DNA of 64,000 nt from Bradyrhizobium stylosanthis (GCF_001641335.1 NZ_LVEM01000004.1:560074-624073), one strand, 5' to 3'; positions 1 through 9,489 are shown, counted from the stretch's first letter. The notes: generated by a model from the sequence alone, not told the origin. Numbers and translations: made by a program.

Positions 1-921
1 ATTGCCGGAATAGAGCGCCGAGGACAGATAGGAATCCCAGAGATTGAAGAAACTCAGCGCCGGCAGCACGACGAACAGCGCCATCGCCGCGCCATGGCGA
101 AGGTCGCGCACGTTCCAGACGATGTCGAGCCAGGTGAAGTCATCGCGCCCCGAAAACAGCAGCACGTCGAACAGCGCCATGGCCGCGGTCCAGGGCCAGA
201 CGATGTCGTTCCAGTTCAAGCCCAACGGACCGAACATCGCCAGGATGAAGATGTGCATGCCAACCGCGGCCGCGAGCGAGGCGCGACGGAAGCGCCGGGT
301 CAGCAGACCGAGGCCAAACGCCACCTGAACGAAGGGGACCAGAAAGCCGAGGGCATCGAGAGGGGTGGCCATCGACGGGAGCAGGCTGGTGATCGGCGTG
401 ATAATCCAGGAGAACTCGTTCTCCATGAAGTTGAGGTTGGCCTTCTGCAGCCCGGAGAAGACGTAGGTGAAGGCGATGACCAGGCGGGCCATGTTCAGCG
501 TCTGGAGATCGTCGGCCAGCGCAGCGCGATCATCGCGCGCGAGCCCGACGACCGCGAGCAGGAAGCTGTATTGAAACACCCACGGCTGCCACCGCGTCTG
601 GTCGGCAAGACAGAACGCGACGATGACGGCGAGGAAGCCCGCGATCGGCCAGCGCGCGCGCGGAACGATCGCGGCAATCCCGGCCAGCACGAACAGTGCG
701 CCATAGAGCGCGGCCGCCACGGCACCCTCGATCGGCGGCAGCAGCGACCAGACCGGCACCTCGGGATAGGACCGGGGCCCTATCCATAGTCCCGGAGACA
801 TCGCGAGCCCGATCGAAAACGCGACAAGGATCGTCAACCGGAGCAGAAACAGCCGTCGCGGCAGGGCCGCGCCGCCATCCTTCGCACGACCTTCCTTGCC
901 GGCCTTCCCGGGCTTCTCCAT
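1..921 (-). CDS. Integral membrane protein, HTTM/DoxX-like, partial at window edge
   Basis: The frame is open from ATG at 921 to base 1 with no stop, so the C-terminus lies outside the window (at least 307 residues). After a Lys/Arg/Gly-rich N-terminus of about 20 residues there are repeated hydrophobic stretches separated by short charged loops, which indicates a polytopic inner-membrane protein. A segment near residues 165-180 reads YVFSGLQKANLNF, similar to the Ser-Gly-x-x-Lys motif seen in HTTM/vitamin K-dependent carboxylase-like and some DoxX-like bacterial proteins. The family assignment is tentative and no catalytic residue can be named. The next gene (1115) is divergent. Confidence 0.6.
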   Translation of the reverse strand, partial: MEKPGKAGKEGRAKDGGAALPRRLFLLRLTILVAFSIGLAMSPGLWIGPRSYPEVPVWSLLPPIEGAVAAALYGALFVLAGIAAIVPRARWPIAGFLAVIVAFCLADQTRWQPWVFQYSFLLAVVGLARDDRAALADDLQTLNMARLVIAFTYVFSGLQKANLNFMENEFSWIITPITSLLPSMATPLDALGFLVPFVQVAFGLGLLTRRFRRASLAAAVGMHIFILAMFGPLGLNWNDIVWPWTAAMALFDVLLFSGRDDFTWLDIVWNVRDLRHGAAMALFVVLPALSFFNLWDSYLSSALYSGN

Positions 922-1114
922 GGCCTTCCCCGCGAACCGCAATACACACCTATGTGGCGCGTCGCGGGCGGTTGGTTCGACCGCCATGTCCCCGGACTTT
1001 CACCGGCTCAGAACCGGGATAAACCGCTTCACAGCGCTGCGGAAAATGCGCTAGGTCAGCTTGCTCCCGTCGCCCGTCCCCTCGCCCGGCGACTCACACC
1101 GGTGATGGAACAGC

Positions 1115-1969
1115 ATGGCCCGCAGGTTTTCCGCTCCCTACCAGACGGAGCCCGTGTCCAGCCTCGCCAGCTGGGCGCGCAATCTCGCCGTGTTCGCGGT
1201 GGTGGCCGTCCTGGTGTCGATCCTCGTCGTTCGTTTCGGCTTCCTTGAGCCGAAGCCTGCCCTCGTCACCTTCTTCGGCGGCCTTGCGATCGCCGGGCTC
1301 TCCATCCTGTTCGGCCTCGCCGGCTTCGCCGCGATCTGGCAGAACGGCTCGCGCGGCATGGCGCGCATTCTGCTCGCCTTCCTGATCGATGGCGCGATCC
1401 TCGCCTACCCCGCCTATCTCGCCCTGCAATACCGCAAGCTGCCGGCGATCCACGACATCACCACCGACCCGATCGACCCGCCGCGCTTCGACGCCCTCGC
1501 CCGCCTGCGCACCGGCGACGGCGCCAACAGCGCCGTCTATGCCGGCCTCTATTCGGCCGAGCAGCAGCGCCACTTCTATCCCGACATCGAACCGATCGAG
1601 CTCGAGATCCCGGTCGATCGCGCCTATGCGATCGCGCTTCAACTGGTCAACAAGCGCAAATGGCTCGTCATCGACGAGCGCGCGCCGCAGCCGCCGCGCC
1701 GCATCGGCCGCATCGAGGCGGTGGCCCGCACGCCGATCATGGGTCTGCGCGAGGACATTTCCATCAGGGTCGTGCCGGACGGCGAGGATTCCCGCGTCGA
1801 TATCCGTTCCGCCTCGCGCTATTTCGACAGCGACCTCGGCAGCAATGCCGCGCGCGTGACGAAATTTATCGACGACCTCAACACCGCCGCAGATGCCGAT
1901 GCGCTCAAGCCGGTGAAGAAGACCCCGGTGGCGCCGCCGAAGGCACCTGCGAAGACGGTGAAGAAGTGA
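1115..1969 (+). CDS. DUF1499 domain membrane protein
   Basis: 284 residues. Three hydrophobic segments occupy roughly residues 20-105. A soluble DUF1499-type domain follows (about 120-265), recognised by the pattern of a short N-terminal strand, a Phe-Tyr-Pro-Asp entry and a repeated Ile-x-Val-Arg strand near the end. The last 20 residues form a Lys/Pro/Ala-rich basic tail. DUF1499 proteins have no established biochemical role. The start ATG follows a weak GATGGA. It is monocistronic between divergent and convergent neighbours. Confidence 0.75.
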   Translation: MARRFSAPYQTEPVSSLASWARNLAVFAVVAVLVSILVVRFGFLEPKPALVTFFGGLAIAGLSILFGLAGFAAIWQNGSRGMARILLAFLIDGAILAYPAYLALQYRKLPAIHDITTDPIDPPRFDALARLRTGDGANSAVYAGLYSAEQQRHFYPDIEPIELEIPVDRAYAIALQLVNKRKWLVIDERAPQPPRRIGRIEAVARTPIMGLREDISIRVVPDGEDSRVDIRSASRYFDSDLGSNAARVTKFIDDLNTAADADALKPVKKTPVAPPKAPAKTVKK

Positions 1970-2080
1970 CGCGCTGGCGTCATCGCGGGGGCGCCACAGA
2001 GCGGCGAACCCGGGATCTCGATATCGTATAGCGCGAGAGTCAGGGTTCTCGCTTCGCGAGCCCCGGAATGACGACAGGGC

Positions 2081-3001
2081 CTAGCCTGCCATCCTGTAGG
2101 TGCCCGTGATCACGGGATCGCCATCCGTCGCCACCACGCCGCGCGCGACGAGGTCCTCCAGATGCGCCAGCACGGAATAGCCTGCGGCCGTCGTCAGGCG
2201 CGGGTCGATGCCGATATAGATCGCGCGCACCATGGTCGGGATGTCGGTCTCGCCCTTGGCGAGGCGATGCAGGATCGAGGCCTCGCGCGCCTTGCGGTGC
2301 CGGATCAGGAAGCGCACGAAGCGCGGGCCGTCCGGGATCTCGGGGCCGTGGCCGGAGAAATAGAGATCCTCCTCGCGTGCGGCGAGACGATCCAGCGACT
2401 CCATGTAGTCGATCATCGAGCCGTCGGGCGGCGCGACGATCGAGGTCGACCAGCCCATGACGTGATCGCCGACGAAGTTGAACTTCCGCTCCGGCCAGGC
2501 GAAGGCGAGATGGTTGGCGGTGTGGCCGGGCGTCGCCACCGCCTCCAGACGCCAGCCGTCGCCCTCGACGACGTCGCCATGGGCAATCCTGATGTCGGGC
2601 GCGAAATCGCGGTCGGCGCCGGATTCCGGATTGTGCTTCTCGCTCTCGAAGCGCGGGCGCGAGGCGCGGTGCGGGCCTTCGGCATAAACCGGCGCACCGG
2701 TCGCCTGCTTGATCCGCGCCGTGTTCGGCGAATGGTCGCGGTGGGTGTGGGTGACGAAGATATGCGTCACGGTCTCGCCGCGCACGGCCTCGAGCAGCGC
2801 GGCCGCATGCGCCGCATCGTCAGGACCGGGATCGATGATCGCGACGTTGCCTCGGCCTACGATGTAGCTGACCGTGCCGGTGAAGGTGAACGGGCTCGGA
2901 TTGTTACAGAGCACGCGCCGCACGCCGGGACGGACTTCCTCGACGATTCCAGGCTTGAGCGGAAAGTTGCGATTGAACGGGACGTCGTCGTTGTCGGACA
3001 T
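2081..3001 (-). CDS. MBL-fold metallo-hydrolase
   Basis: 306 residues. The metallo-beta-lactamase metal site is clear: HTHRDHS in the first half, then a Gly-His-Thr (TPGHTANH) and a later Gly-Asp-His (VGDHVMG) and SGHGPE. The C-terminal third resembles the winged-helix-like tail of the LACTB2/glyoxalase-II-like group. The substrate cannot be read from sequence. A longer reading from 3052 would translate a palindromic intergenic repeat (MPGTRPGMT), so the start is placed at ATG 3001. It lies downstream of the glutaryl-CoA dehydrogenase gene on the same strand but is separated from it by a repeat, so an operon is uncertain. Confidence 0.85.
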   Translation of the reverse strand: MSDNDDVPFNRNFPLKPGIVEEVRPGVRRVLCNNPSPFTFTGTVSYIVGRGNVAIIDPGPDDAAHAAALLEAVRGETVTHIFVTHTHRDHSPNTARIKQATGAPVYAEGPHRASRPRFESEKHNPESGADRDFAPDIRIAHGDVVEGDGWRLEAVATPGHTANHLAFAWPERKFNFVGDHVMGWSTSIVAPPDGSMIDYMESLDRLAAREEDLYFSGHGPEIPDGPRFVRFLIRHRKAREASILHRLAKGETDIPTMVRAIYIGIDPRLTTAAGYSVLAHLEDLVARGVVATDGDPVITGTYRMAG

Positions 3002-3021
3002 GGCTTGCTCGTACCTTGCTG

Positions 3022-3139
3022 ACTTCGTCATGCCCGGCCTTGTGCCGGGCATCCACGTTCTTCGCGTGGCCTAAGACGTCGATGGCCGGGACATCTAGCG
3101 CGAAGACGCGCTTCGCGCTTTTGCCCGGCCATGACGTAG
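3022..3139. repeat. REP-like palindromic intergenic repeat
   Basis: Contains the hairpin ATGCCCGGC...GCCGGGCAT (3030-3052), then a spacer and a second GGCCGGG...CCCGGCC pair ending near 3133. It belongs to the same family as the repeat at 12676-12767. Confidence 0.75.
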
Positions 3140-3170
3140 GAGAGTCCTCCTGCCTCGTATTCTCAAGCGC

Positions 3171-4385
3171 TCAGAAAAACGCCTGGATGCCCGTGATGGC
3201 GCGGCCGAGGATCAGGGCGTGGACGTCGTGGGTGCCCTCGTAGGTGTTGACTGTCTCGAGGTTATGGACGTGGCGCATCACGTGGTACTCGGCCGAGATG
3301 CCGTTACCGCCGTGCATGTCGCGGGCGACGCGGGCGATGTCGAGCGCCTTGCCGCAATTGTTGCGCTTCATGATCGAGATCATCTCGGGCGCGAACTTGC
3401 CCTCGTCCATCAGGCGGCCGACGCGAAGCGAGCCCTGCAGGCCGAGCGCGATTTCGGTCTCCATGTCGGCGAGCTTCTTCTGCACCAGCTGGGTCGCGGC
3501 AAGCGGCTTGCCGAACTGCTTGCGGTCGAGCGTGTACTGGCGGGCGCGATGCATGCAGTCCTCGGCAGCGCCGAGCGCGCCCCAGGAGATGCCGTAGCGG
3601 GCACGGTTGAGGCAGCCGAACGGGCCCTTGAGGCCGGAGACGTTGGGCAGCAGCGCGCTCTCGGGGACCACGACGCCGTCCATCACGACCTCGCCCGTAA
3701 TCGAGGCGCGCAGCGAGAGCTTGCCGCCGATCTTCGGCGCGGACAGGCCCTTCATGCCCTTCTCCAGCACGAAGCCGCGGATCTGGTTGTCGTGCTCAGC
3801 CGATTTGGCCCAGACCACGAACACGTCGGCGATCGGCGCATTCGAGATCCACATCTTGCTGCCGGTGAGGCGATAGCCGTCCGAGACCTTCTCGGCGCGG
3901 GTCTTCATGCCGGCCGGGTCGGAGCCGGCGTCGGGCTCGGTCAGGCCGAAGCAGCCGACCCACTCGCCGCTGGCGAGCTTCGGCAGGTACTTCTTGCGCT
4001 GGTTCTCGTCGCCATAGGCATAGATCGGATACATCACCAGCGAGGACTGCACCGAGTTCATCGAACGATAGCCGGAATCGACCCGCTCGATCTCGCGCGC
4101 GACGAGGCCATAGGCGACGTAGCTCGCATTGGCGCAACCATATTCCTCGGGCAGCGTGATGCCGATCAGGCCGAGCTCGCCCATCTCGTTGAATATCTCG
4201 CGGTCGGTCTTCTCTTCGAGATAGGCCTTGGTGACGCGCGGCAGCAGCTTGTCCTGGGCATAGGCGCGCGCGGTGTCGCGCACCATGCGCTCGTCTTCGG
4301 TCAGTTGCTCGTCGAGCAGGAACGGATCGTCCCACTGGAAGGAAGCCGCAGCCGGCTTGTCCTTGGTCTGAGGGCGCACGCTCAT
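3171..4385 (-). CDS. gcdH: Glutaryl-CoA dehydrogenase (acyl-CoA dehydrogenase family)
   Basis: 404 residues, the usual family length. It oxidises and decarboxylates glutaryl-CoA to crotonyl-CoA with FAD, in lysine/tryptophan and aromatic degradation. Visible signatures are the FAD-binding GCFGLTEPDAGSDPAG region and WISNAPIADVFVVWA. The late NTYEGTHDVHALILGRAITG segment carries the catalytic base Glu (about residue 383) and is characteristic of glutaryl-CoA rather than short-chain acyl-CoA dehydrogenases. It starts at ATG 4385. Upstream lies the repeat at 4474-4570 and then ribB on the same strand. No electron-transfer partner genes are adjacent. Confidence 0.92.
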   Translation of the reverse strand: MSVRPQTKDKPAAASFQWDDPFLLDEQLTEDERMVRDTARAYAQDKLLPRVTKAYLEEKTDREIFNEMGELGLIGITLPEEYGCANASYVAYGLVAREIERVDSGYRSMNSVQSSLVMYPIYAYGDENQRKKYLPKLASGEWVGCFGLTEPDAGSDPAGMKTRAEKVSDGYRLTGSKMWISNAPIADVFVVWAKSAEHDNQIRGFVLEKGMKGLSAPKIGGKLSLRASITGEVVMDGVVVPESALLPNVSGLKGPFGCLNRARYGISWGALGAAEDCMHRARQYTLDRKQFGKPLAATQLVQKKLADMETEIALGLQGSLRVGRLMDEGKFAPEMISIMKRNNCGKALDIARVARDMHGGNGISAEYHVMRHVHNLETVNTYEGTHDVHALILGRAITGIQAFF

Positions 4386-4473
4386 GAAACGTCCTTTCGC
4401 GTCTGGTTCCGTCTAAAAATTGCCCGACAAATTAAAGCGCCGCGGCAACAAGTGCAATTGCATCCTGGTTTCA

Positions 4474-4570
4474 GTCGTTCCGGATCGCGCACCCGGCGCG
4501 ACCCCGGAATTTCTGGGTCCACAACCTCGAGCTTCCGGGTCTGGCGCTTTCAGCGCCATCCCGGAACGAC
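4474..4570. repeat. Palindromic intergenic repeat
   Basis: Outer arms GTCGTTCCGG (4474-4483) and CCGGAACGAC (4561-4570) are perfectly complementary. Internal GC-rich half-palindromes lie between them. It sits between ribB and gcdH. Confidence 0.75.
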
Positions 4571-4577
4571 AATGCGG

Positions 4578-5654
4578 TCAGATCTCGAGTTGCTCGTTGG
4601 CGACGATCTCGATGCCGAAGCCGGACAGGCCCTTGTAGTCGTGCACCGAGGAGGTGAGGTGCCGGATCGAGGTGACGCCGAGATCGCGCAGGATCTGCGC
4701 GCCGACGCCGATCTCGCGCCACTGGCGGTTGCGGTCGGCTTCCGTAGACGACTCGTCCGGAAGCGGGGACACCGGCACGCCGGCGGCGCCGTCGCGCAAA
4801 TAGACCAGGACGCCGCGACCGGTTTTCCTGAAATGCTCGAGCACGGCGGCCATGCGCTTGTGGCCGGTGAAGGTGTCCTTGACGATGTTCGGCTTGTGGA
4901 AGCGCGTCAGCACGTTCTTGCCGTCGCCGACGCCGTTATAGACGAAGGCGACGTGGGCGATGGAATCGAACGGCGAGCGGTAGGCATAGCCCTGCAGGGG
5001 TCCGATCGGGCTCTCGGTGACGAAGGTCGAGACCCGCTCGATCAGCTTCTCGCGCGCCTGGCGGTAGGCGATCATGTCCGCGATGGTCACGTGCTTGAGC
5101 TTGTGCCTGGCAGCGAACTGCGCGACCTGCTCGCCCTTCATCACGCTGCCGTCGTCGTTCATCAGCTCGCTGATGACGCCGACCGGCGGCAGGCCGGAGA
5201 GCTTGCAGAGATCGACGGCGGCTTCCGTATGGCCGGAGCGCAGCAGCACGCCGCCGTCCTTGGCGATCAGCGGGAAGATGTGGCCGGGCCGGGCGAAATC
5301 GTTGGCGCCGACATTGGGATTGGCGAGCGCGCGGCAGCACGAGGCGCGCTCCTCGGCGGAAATGCCGGTGCCGCCGTCGGGCTTGTAGTCGATCGAGACC
5401 GTGAACGCGGTGGTGTGCGCGGAATCGTTGTGGGCCACCATCGGATCGAGCCGCAGCCGGCGCGCATCCTCGGTAGTCACGGGGGCGCAGACGATGCCGG
5501 AGGTATGGCGGATGATGAACGCCATCTTCTCGGCGGTGCAGAGCGAGGCGGCGACGATCAGATCGCCCTCGCCCTCGCGGTCGTCGTCGTCGGTCACGAC
5601 GACGAGCTCGCCCCTGGCAAAGGCCTGCAAGACTTCCTGGACGGTATCGGGCAT
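4578..5654 (-). CDS. ribB: 3,4-dihydroxy-2-butanone-4-phosphate synthase with degenerate GTP cyclohydrolase II-like domain
   Basis: 358 residues. Residues 1-200 form the DHBP synthase domain (ribulose-5-phosphate to DHBP plus formate, riboflavin biosynthesis). The acidic loop TDDDDREGEGDL (21-32) and the RSGHTEAAVDL segment supply metal and substrate ligands. Residues about 205-358 align in length and ending with GTP cyclohydrolase II. However, the three zinc-ligand cysteines of that enzyme (the C-x10-C-x-C signature after the RVHSE-like strand) are absent; the equivalent strand is RFHKPNIVKDTF. The second activity is therefore probably lost and riboflavin synthesis would need a separate RibA. 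ATG 5654 is the first good start. Confidence 0.88.
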   Translation of the reverse strand: MPDTVQEVLQAFARGELVVVTDDDDREGEGDLIVAASLCTAEKMAFIIRHTSGIVCAPVTTEDARRLRLDPMVAHNDSAHTTAFTVSIDYKPDGGTGISAEERASCCRALANPNVGANDFARPGHIFPLIAKDGGVLLRSGHTEAAVDLCKLSGLPPVGVISELMNDDGSVMKGEQVAQFAARHKLKHVTIADMIAYRQAREKLIERVSTFVTESPIGPLQGYAYRSPFDSIAHVAFVYNGVGDGKNVLTRFHKPNIVKDTFTGHKRMAAVLEHFRKTGRGVLVYLRDGAAGVPVSPLPDESSTEADRNRQWREIGVGAQILRDLGVTSIRHLTSSVHDYKGLSGFGIEIVANEQLEI

Positions 5655-5841
5655 GTCCCAATCTCTATCGGTTAGGGGCCGGAGGCTTGCCGGACGCCTT
5701 AGCCGGACTTGGGCCCAAGCGCTAGTGTCCTGGACGCAACCGCATATGCCTGACGGCGGGCCGGCCCGCGCGCCTCAGGCTTGCACCGAAGATACCAGGG
5801 ATATAGGCGCGCAGGCCCCGGACGGAAGACGGCTGGCCGCG

Positions 5842-7572
5842 TCAGGGCAACACTTCGCGCCGCTCGCCGAGCCGCTGGTCAAGCTCGGCGCGCTTGTCGG
5901 CGAGCAGACCGGCCTGGGCGGCTTCGATCACGGTAAACAGCTCATGAGCATCGCTGAGCCGGGTCACCGTGACGTAGCTGGCGCCCGCCGCGTAGAGCTC
6001 GCCCACATCCGACAGGAGATCGGCCGTGGCAACGATCATGGCGGTCGGATTGAGGGTACGGACGTGGCGGACCAGCTTCTCGTTGCTGGCGCCCTTCAGG
6101 AGCGAATCCGGCACGCTGAGGATGATCATCTCGGACTTGCCGACGCCGGCATGGAGCAGCGTGTCGGCGCTGCTGATGTCGCCATAGATCACGTGCAGAC
6201 CGCGTGAAACCAGCGTCTGGTATACATTGGGGTTGAAATCGACCACCGTGATCTGCTCCAGCAGCACCGGGGCCTGCCGCTCGATTTCCGCCAGCAGCGC
6301 GCTCGCCGCACGGAAAAAGCCGAGGATGACGATGCGGCGGGCCTCGCCATGGCCGGCCTCGTGGCCCTCCTCGGCATGGCCGTTGCCATGGTCGAGATCG
6401 CGCAGGCCGATCCGCTTCAACGGGCCGATCGCCCAGCGGGTGATCTCGTCGCTGCGGCTCATGGCGAAGGTCGAGAGCACGGCGAGCACGACGAAGGCAA
6501 AGGAGGCCGCATTCGCGGTCTCGGCCGCGATGTGGTGGTCGCTGACGCCGGTCTGGATCACCACCAGCGAGAATTCCGAGATCTGCGCCAGGTTGAGGGC
6601 CGGTAGCAGGCTGGCGCGCAGCCCCTGCCTCATCAAATAGAGCGGCGTGAAGGTGGTGACAAGGCGGCTCACCACCGTGAACGCCGCGATCATCAGGGCA
6701 AGCCCGATCACGGAGAGGCCGGGTACCGGAATGGTCATGCCGAGCGCGACGAAGAACAGGGTGATGAAGAAGTCGCGCAGCGTGGTGACCTTGGCGGTGA
6801 CGTCGAGCGCGTAGGGAAAGGTCGAGAGCGAGACGCCGGCGATCAGCGCGCCCATCTCGCGCGACAGCGACAGCCGCTCGGCGGTTTCGGCGACGAGAAA
6901 GCACCAGGCCAGCGCGCCGAGCAGGATCAGCTCCGGCCGCCGGGCGATCTGGTGAAACACGCGCGGCAGCACATAGCGGCTGACCAGCAGCGCGGCCGCG
7001 ACCAGTACCGCGACACGGGCGATGGACAGCAGGATGACGGTGACTTCCAGATTGGCAAGGCTCGGCTGCACCGCCAGGAACAGGATGGCGAAGATGTCCT
7101 GGAGCACCAGCACGCCGAGGGTGATGCGGCCCGGCAGCGTGTCGAGCTCGCGCTTCTCGTAGAGCACCTTGACGATGATGACCGTGCTCGACAGCGCGCA
7201 GGCGACGCAGAGATAGACGGCGTCGAAGTGCCCGCCGCCGAGCGACAGGCCGATGCCGACGAAGAACAGCACCCCGAGCAGGCAGCCGCCGAGCAATTGG
7301 CCGCCGGCCGCGAACAGGATCACCTTGCCCGCCCGCACGATCTTCTTCAGGTCGATCTCGAGCCCGATCATGAACAGCATGAAGATCAGGCCGAGCTCGG
7401 AGATGACGCTGATCGATTCCTGCGAATGGACCCAGCCGGCACCGAATGGACCTATGCAAAAGCCGGCGATAAGGTAGGCCAGGATCAGCGGCTGCCGGGA
7501 AAAATGGGCGAGCAGGCCCAGCATCCAGGCAAACAGAATACAGAGAGTGATGTCGCGAATGAGCTCGTGCAT
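5842..7572 (-). CDS. CPA2-family cation:proton antiporter with TrkA-N-like C-terminal domain (KefB/YbaL-like)
   Basis: 576 residues from ATG 7572. The in-frame extension to 7623 would almost reach the divergent DUF3124 gene and adds no conserved sequence. Residues 1-380 are 11-12 membrane helices of the Na+/H+ exchanger fold, including LIFMLFMIGLEIDLKKI and a LGVLVLQDIFAI motif (the conserved Gln-Asp of CPA2). A His-rich linker (DHGNGHAEEGHEAGHG) precedes a cytoplasmic Rossmann domain (about 412-530). Its nucleotide loop is ILGFFRAAS, lacking the usual G-x-G-x-x-G glycines, so NAD(H) gating may be altered. The His-rich linker might sense metal (inference). Confidence 0.87.
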   Translation of the reverse strand: MHELIRDITLCILFAWMLGLLAHFSRQPLILAYLIAGFCIGPFGAGWVHSQESISVISELGLIFMLFMIGLEIDLKKIVRAGKVILFAAGGQLLGGCLLGVLFFVGIGLSLGGGHFDAVYLCVACALSSTVIIVKVLYEKRELDTLPGRITLGVLVLQDIFAILFLAVQPSLANLEVTVILLSIARVAVLVAAALLVSRYVLPRVFHQIARRPELILLGALAWCFLVAETAERLSLSREMGALIAGVSLSTFPYALDVTAKVTTLRDFFITLFFVALGMTIPVPGLSVIGLALMIAAFTVVSRLVTTFTPLYLMRQGLRASLLPALNLAQISEFSLVVIQTGVSDHHIAAETANAASFAFVVLAVLSTFAMSRSDEITRWAIGPLKRIGLRDLDHGNGHAEEGHEAGHGEARRIVILGFFRAASALLAEIERQAPVLLEQITVVDFNPNVYQTLVSRGLHVIYGDISSADTLLHAGVGKSEMIILSVPDSLLKGASNEKLVRHVRTLNPTAMIVATADLLSDVGELYAAGASYVTVTRLSDAHELFTVIEAAQAGLLADKRAELDQRLGERREVLP

Positions 7573-7639
7573 ACCAAATTGGTCCGTTTCGCCGCACCCT
7601 AGAGGCGGGTTGCGGCGCGGCAAGCGAGCAATTCGTCAC

Positions 7640-8167
7640 ATGCGGAAGGGGCTGTTCGCAGCATTGCTGCTATGTCCCCTTGCCTGTGCCGCGCCCGCAG
7701 CCGCGCAATCCAAGGTCAATATCGAACAAAACTTTGCCGATTCGCTCACCGCACTGCCGAAAGAGGAACTCGCGGTGTCCGGCGGGTTCTACGTGCCGGC
7801 CTATTCCAGCGTTGCGATGAGCCAGGGCAAGCTGCGCGTCGATTTCTCGGTGACATTGAGCGTCCACAACGCCTCCGAGACCCAGCCACTGGTGGTCAAA
7901 CGCATCGCCTATTTCGACACCTCAGGCAAGCAGGTCGAGAGCTATCTGAAGGCGCCGGTGGCCTTGAAGCCGCTCGCCACCGTCTCGATCTTCGTCCCGA
8001 CCGACGACGTGCGCGGCGGCACCGGAGCCAATTTCATCGTCGACTGGGCCGCAACCGGCGACATCTCCGAACCGGTGGTCGAAGCCTTGATGGTTGGCGG
8101 CGTCGCCAATGCGCATTACGCTTTCATCAGCCAGGGCCGTCCGACCCGGACGGCCGGAAGGAAATAG
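7640..8167 (+). CDS. Secreted DUF3124 protein
   Basis: 175 residues with a signal peptide (MRKGLFAALLLCPLACAAP, cleavage probably near AAAQ-S). The mature part shows the DUF3124 pattern: YVPAYSSV near the N-terminus, VKRIAYFDTSGK, a D-x-x-GGTGANFIVDW core and a C-terminal ISQGRPT. Function of the family is unknown and it is presumed periplasmic. ATG 7640 was chosen over an upstream in-frame start because it opens directly into the signal peptide. It is divergent from the antiporter gene. A short GTCC/GGAC hairpin occurs twice around the stop codon. Confidence 0.8.
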   Translation: MRKGLFAALLLCPLACAAPAAAQSKVNIEQNFADSLTALPKEELAVSGGFYVPAYSSVAMSQGKLRVDFSVTLSVHNASETQPLVVKRIAYFDTSGKQVESYLKAPVALKPLATVSIFVPTDDVRGGTGANFIVDWAATGDISEPVVEALMVGGVANAHYAFISQGRPTRTAGRK

Positions 8168-8249
8168 GACCGTCCACCCCGGACGGCCCCAAGACGCAAG
8201 GCCGGTGCAAAGCCGGCCGCTCGACAAGAACAAAACGAGGAAAGCTCCC

Positions 8250-9482
8250 ATGACGTCCAGCTTCGATTTCGCCCCCCTGTTTCCCGCGGGGCTGCCGGCC
8301 CCGACTGCGCGCTGGACGGGCCTGGCCAAATACAGCTTCGTCGGCGGCAACAATGATTCCGAGCAGGTGCCGCTCGACGAGCTGATCGAGGCCACCAACA
8401 TTGTTTTGCGGCGCGAGGGCCGCTCGCTCGCCACTTACGGGCTGGCGCATGGGCCGCAGGGCTACCTTCCCCTGCGGGAATTCCTCGTGACCAAGCTGAA
8501 GCGGGACGCCGGGATCAACTGCACGGTCGACGATCTCCTGATCGTCTCCGGCTCGCTGCAGGCGCTCGACCTCGTCAACAACACGCTGCTGACGCGCGGC
8601 GACACCGTGATCTTCGAGCAGGACAGCTATCAGGGCTCGCTGAACCGCCTCACCCGGCTTAGCGTCAACGTGGTCGGCATCCCCCTCGACAGCGACGGCA
8701 TGCGCATGGACGTGCTGGCCTCGACGCTCGCCGACCTGAAGAGCCGCGGCATCCGTCCGAAATACATCTACACCATCCCGACGGTGCAGAACCCGACCGG
8801 CAGCATCATGCCGGAGAGCCGCCGCGCCGAGCTGGTGCGGCTGGCGAGCGAATACGGCGTGCCGATCTTCGAGGACGATTGCTATGCCGATCTGGTCTGG
8901 TCCGGACACCGACCGCCCGCGATCCATGCGATGAGCCCGAGCGGCGGCGTGATCCATATCGGCTCGTTCTCGAAGTCGATCGCGCCGGCGCTGCGCGTCG
9001 GCTTCATCGTCGCGCCCTGGGATGTGATGTCGCGGATGCTGTCGCTGAAGACGGATGCCGGCTCCGGCGCCCTGGAGCAGATGGTGCTGGCGGCCTATTG
9101 CAAGCCGCATTTTGCGACCCACGTGCCGGCGCTGACGAAGACGCTGCGCACCAAGCTCGACACGCTGATGGAAGCGCTCAACGAGCAGTTCGGAACGGCG
9201 GCGGAGTTCGAGGAGCCCAAGGGCGGCATCTTCCTGTGGGTCAAGCTGCCCGACCAGGTCGATACGCTCAAGCTCTATCAGGCCGCGCTCGCCGCCGGCG
9301 TCTCGATCAATCCGGGACCGGAATGGTCGACCAGCAAGAGCCATTCGAGCTCGCGCCTCAGGCTCTGCTTTGCGAGCCCGACGCATCAGCAGATCCGCGA
9401 AGGCGTCGCCGTGCTGGCCGAAGTGTGCCGCAAGGAGTTCGGCGTGCCGGCCCGCAGCGCCAATGTCGAGAAGCGGGCCTGA
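8250..9482 (+). CDS. PLP-dependent aminotransferase, class I/II (2-aminoadipate/aromatic type)
   Basis: 410 residues from ATG 8250, preceded by AACGAGGAAAG. Fold-type I signatures are visible: TYGLAHGPQGYLPLR, PTVQNPTGSIMP (substrate/PLP loop), EDDCYADLVWSG, and the Schiff-base lysine in SFSKSIAPALRVG (K242). The overall architecture matches the aminotransferase half of MocR proteins and LysN-like 2-aminoadipate transaminases, but there is no N-terminal wHTH, so it is a stand-alone enzyme. The substrate is unassigned. It is convergent with the extradiol dioxygenase, which hints at, but does not prove, a role in amino-acid or aromatic catabolism. Confidence 0.85.
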   Translation: MTSSFDFAPLFPAGLPAPTARWTGLAKYSFVGGNNDSEQVPLDELIEATNIVLRREGRSLATYGLAHGPQGYLPLREFLVTKLKRDAGINCTVDDLLIVSGSLQALDLVNNTLLTRGDTVIFEQDSYQGSLNRLTRLSVNVVGIPLDSDGMRMDVLASTLADLKSRGIRPKYIYTIPTVQNPTGSIMPESRRAELVRLASEYGVPIFEDDCYADLVWSGHRPPAIHAMSPSGGVIHIGSFSKSIAPALRVGFIVAPWDVMSRMLSLKTDAGSGALEQMVLAAYCKPHFATHVPALTKTLRTKLDTLMEALNEQFGTAAEFEEPKGGIFLWVKLPDQVDTLKLYQAALAAGVSINPGPEWSTSKSHSSSRLRLCFASPTHQQIREGVAVLAEVCRKEFGVPARSANVEKRA

Positions 9483-9489
9483 TCGCGCC

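Noticed and set aside
3219..5675. 818-residue plus-strand frame
   Set aside because: Antisense of gcdH and ribB, whose motifs are unambiguous.
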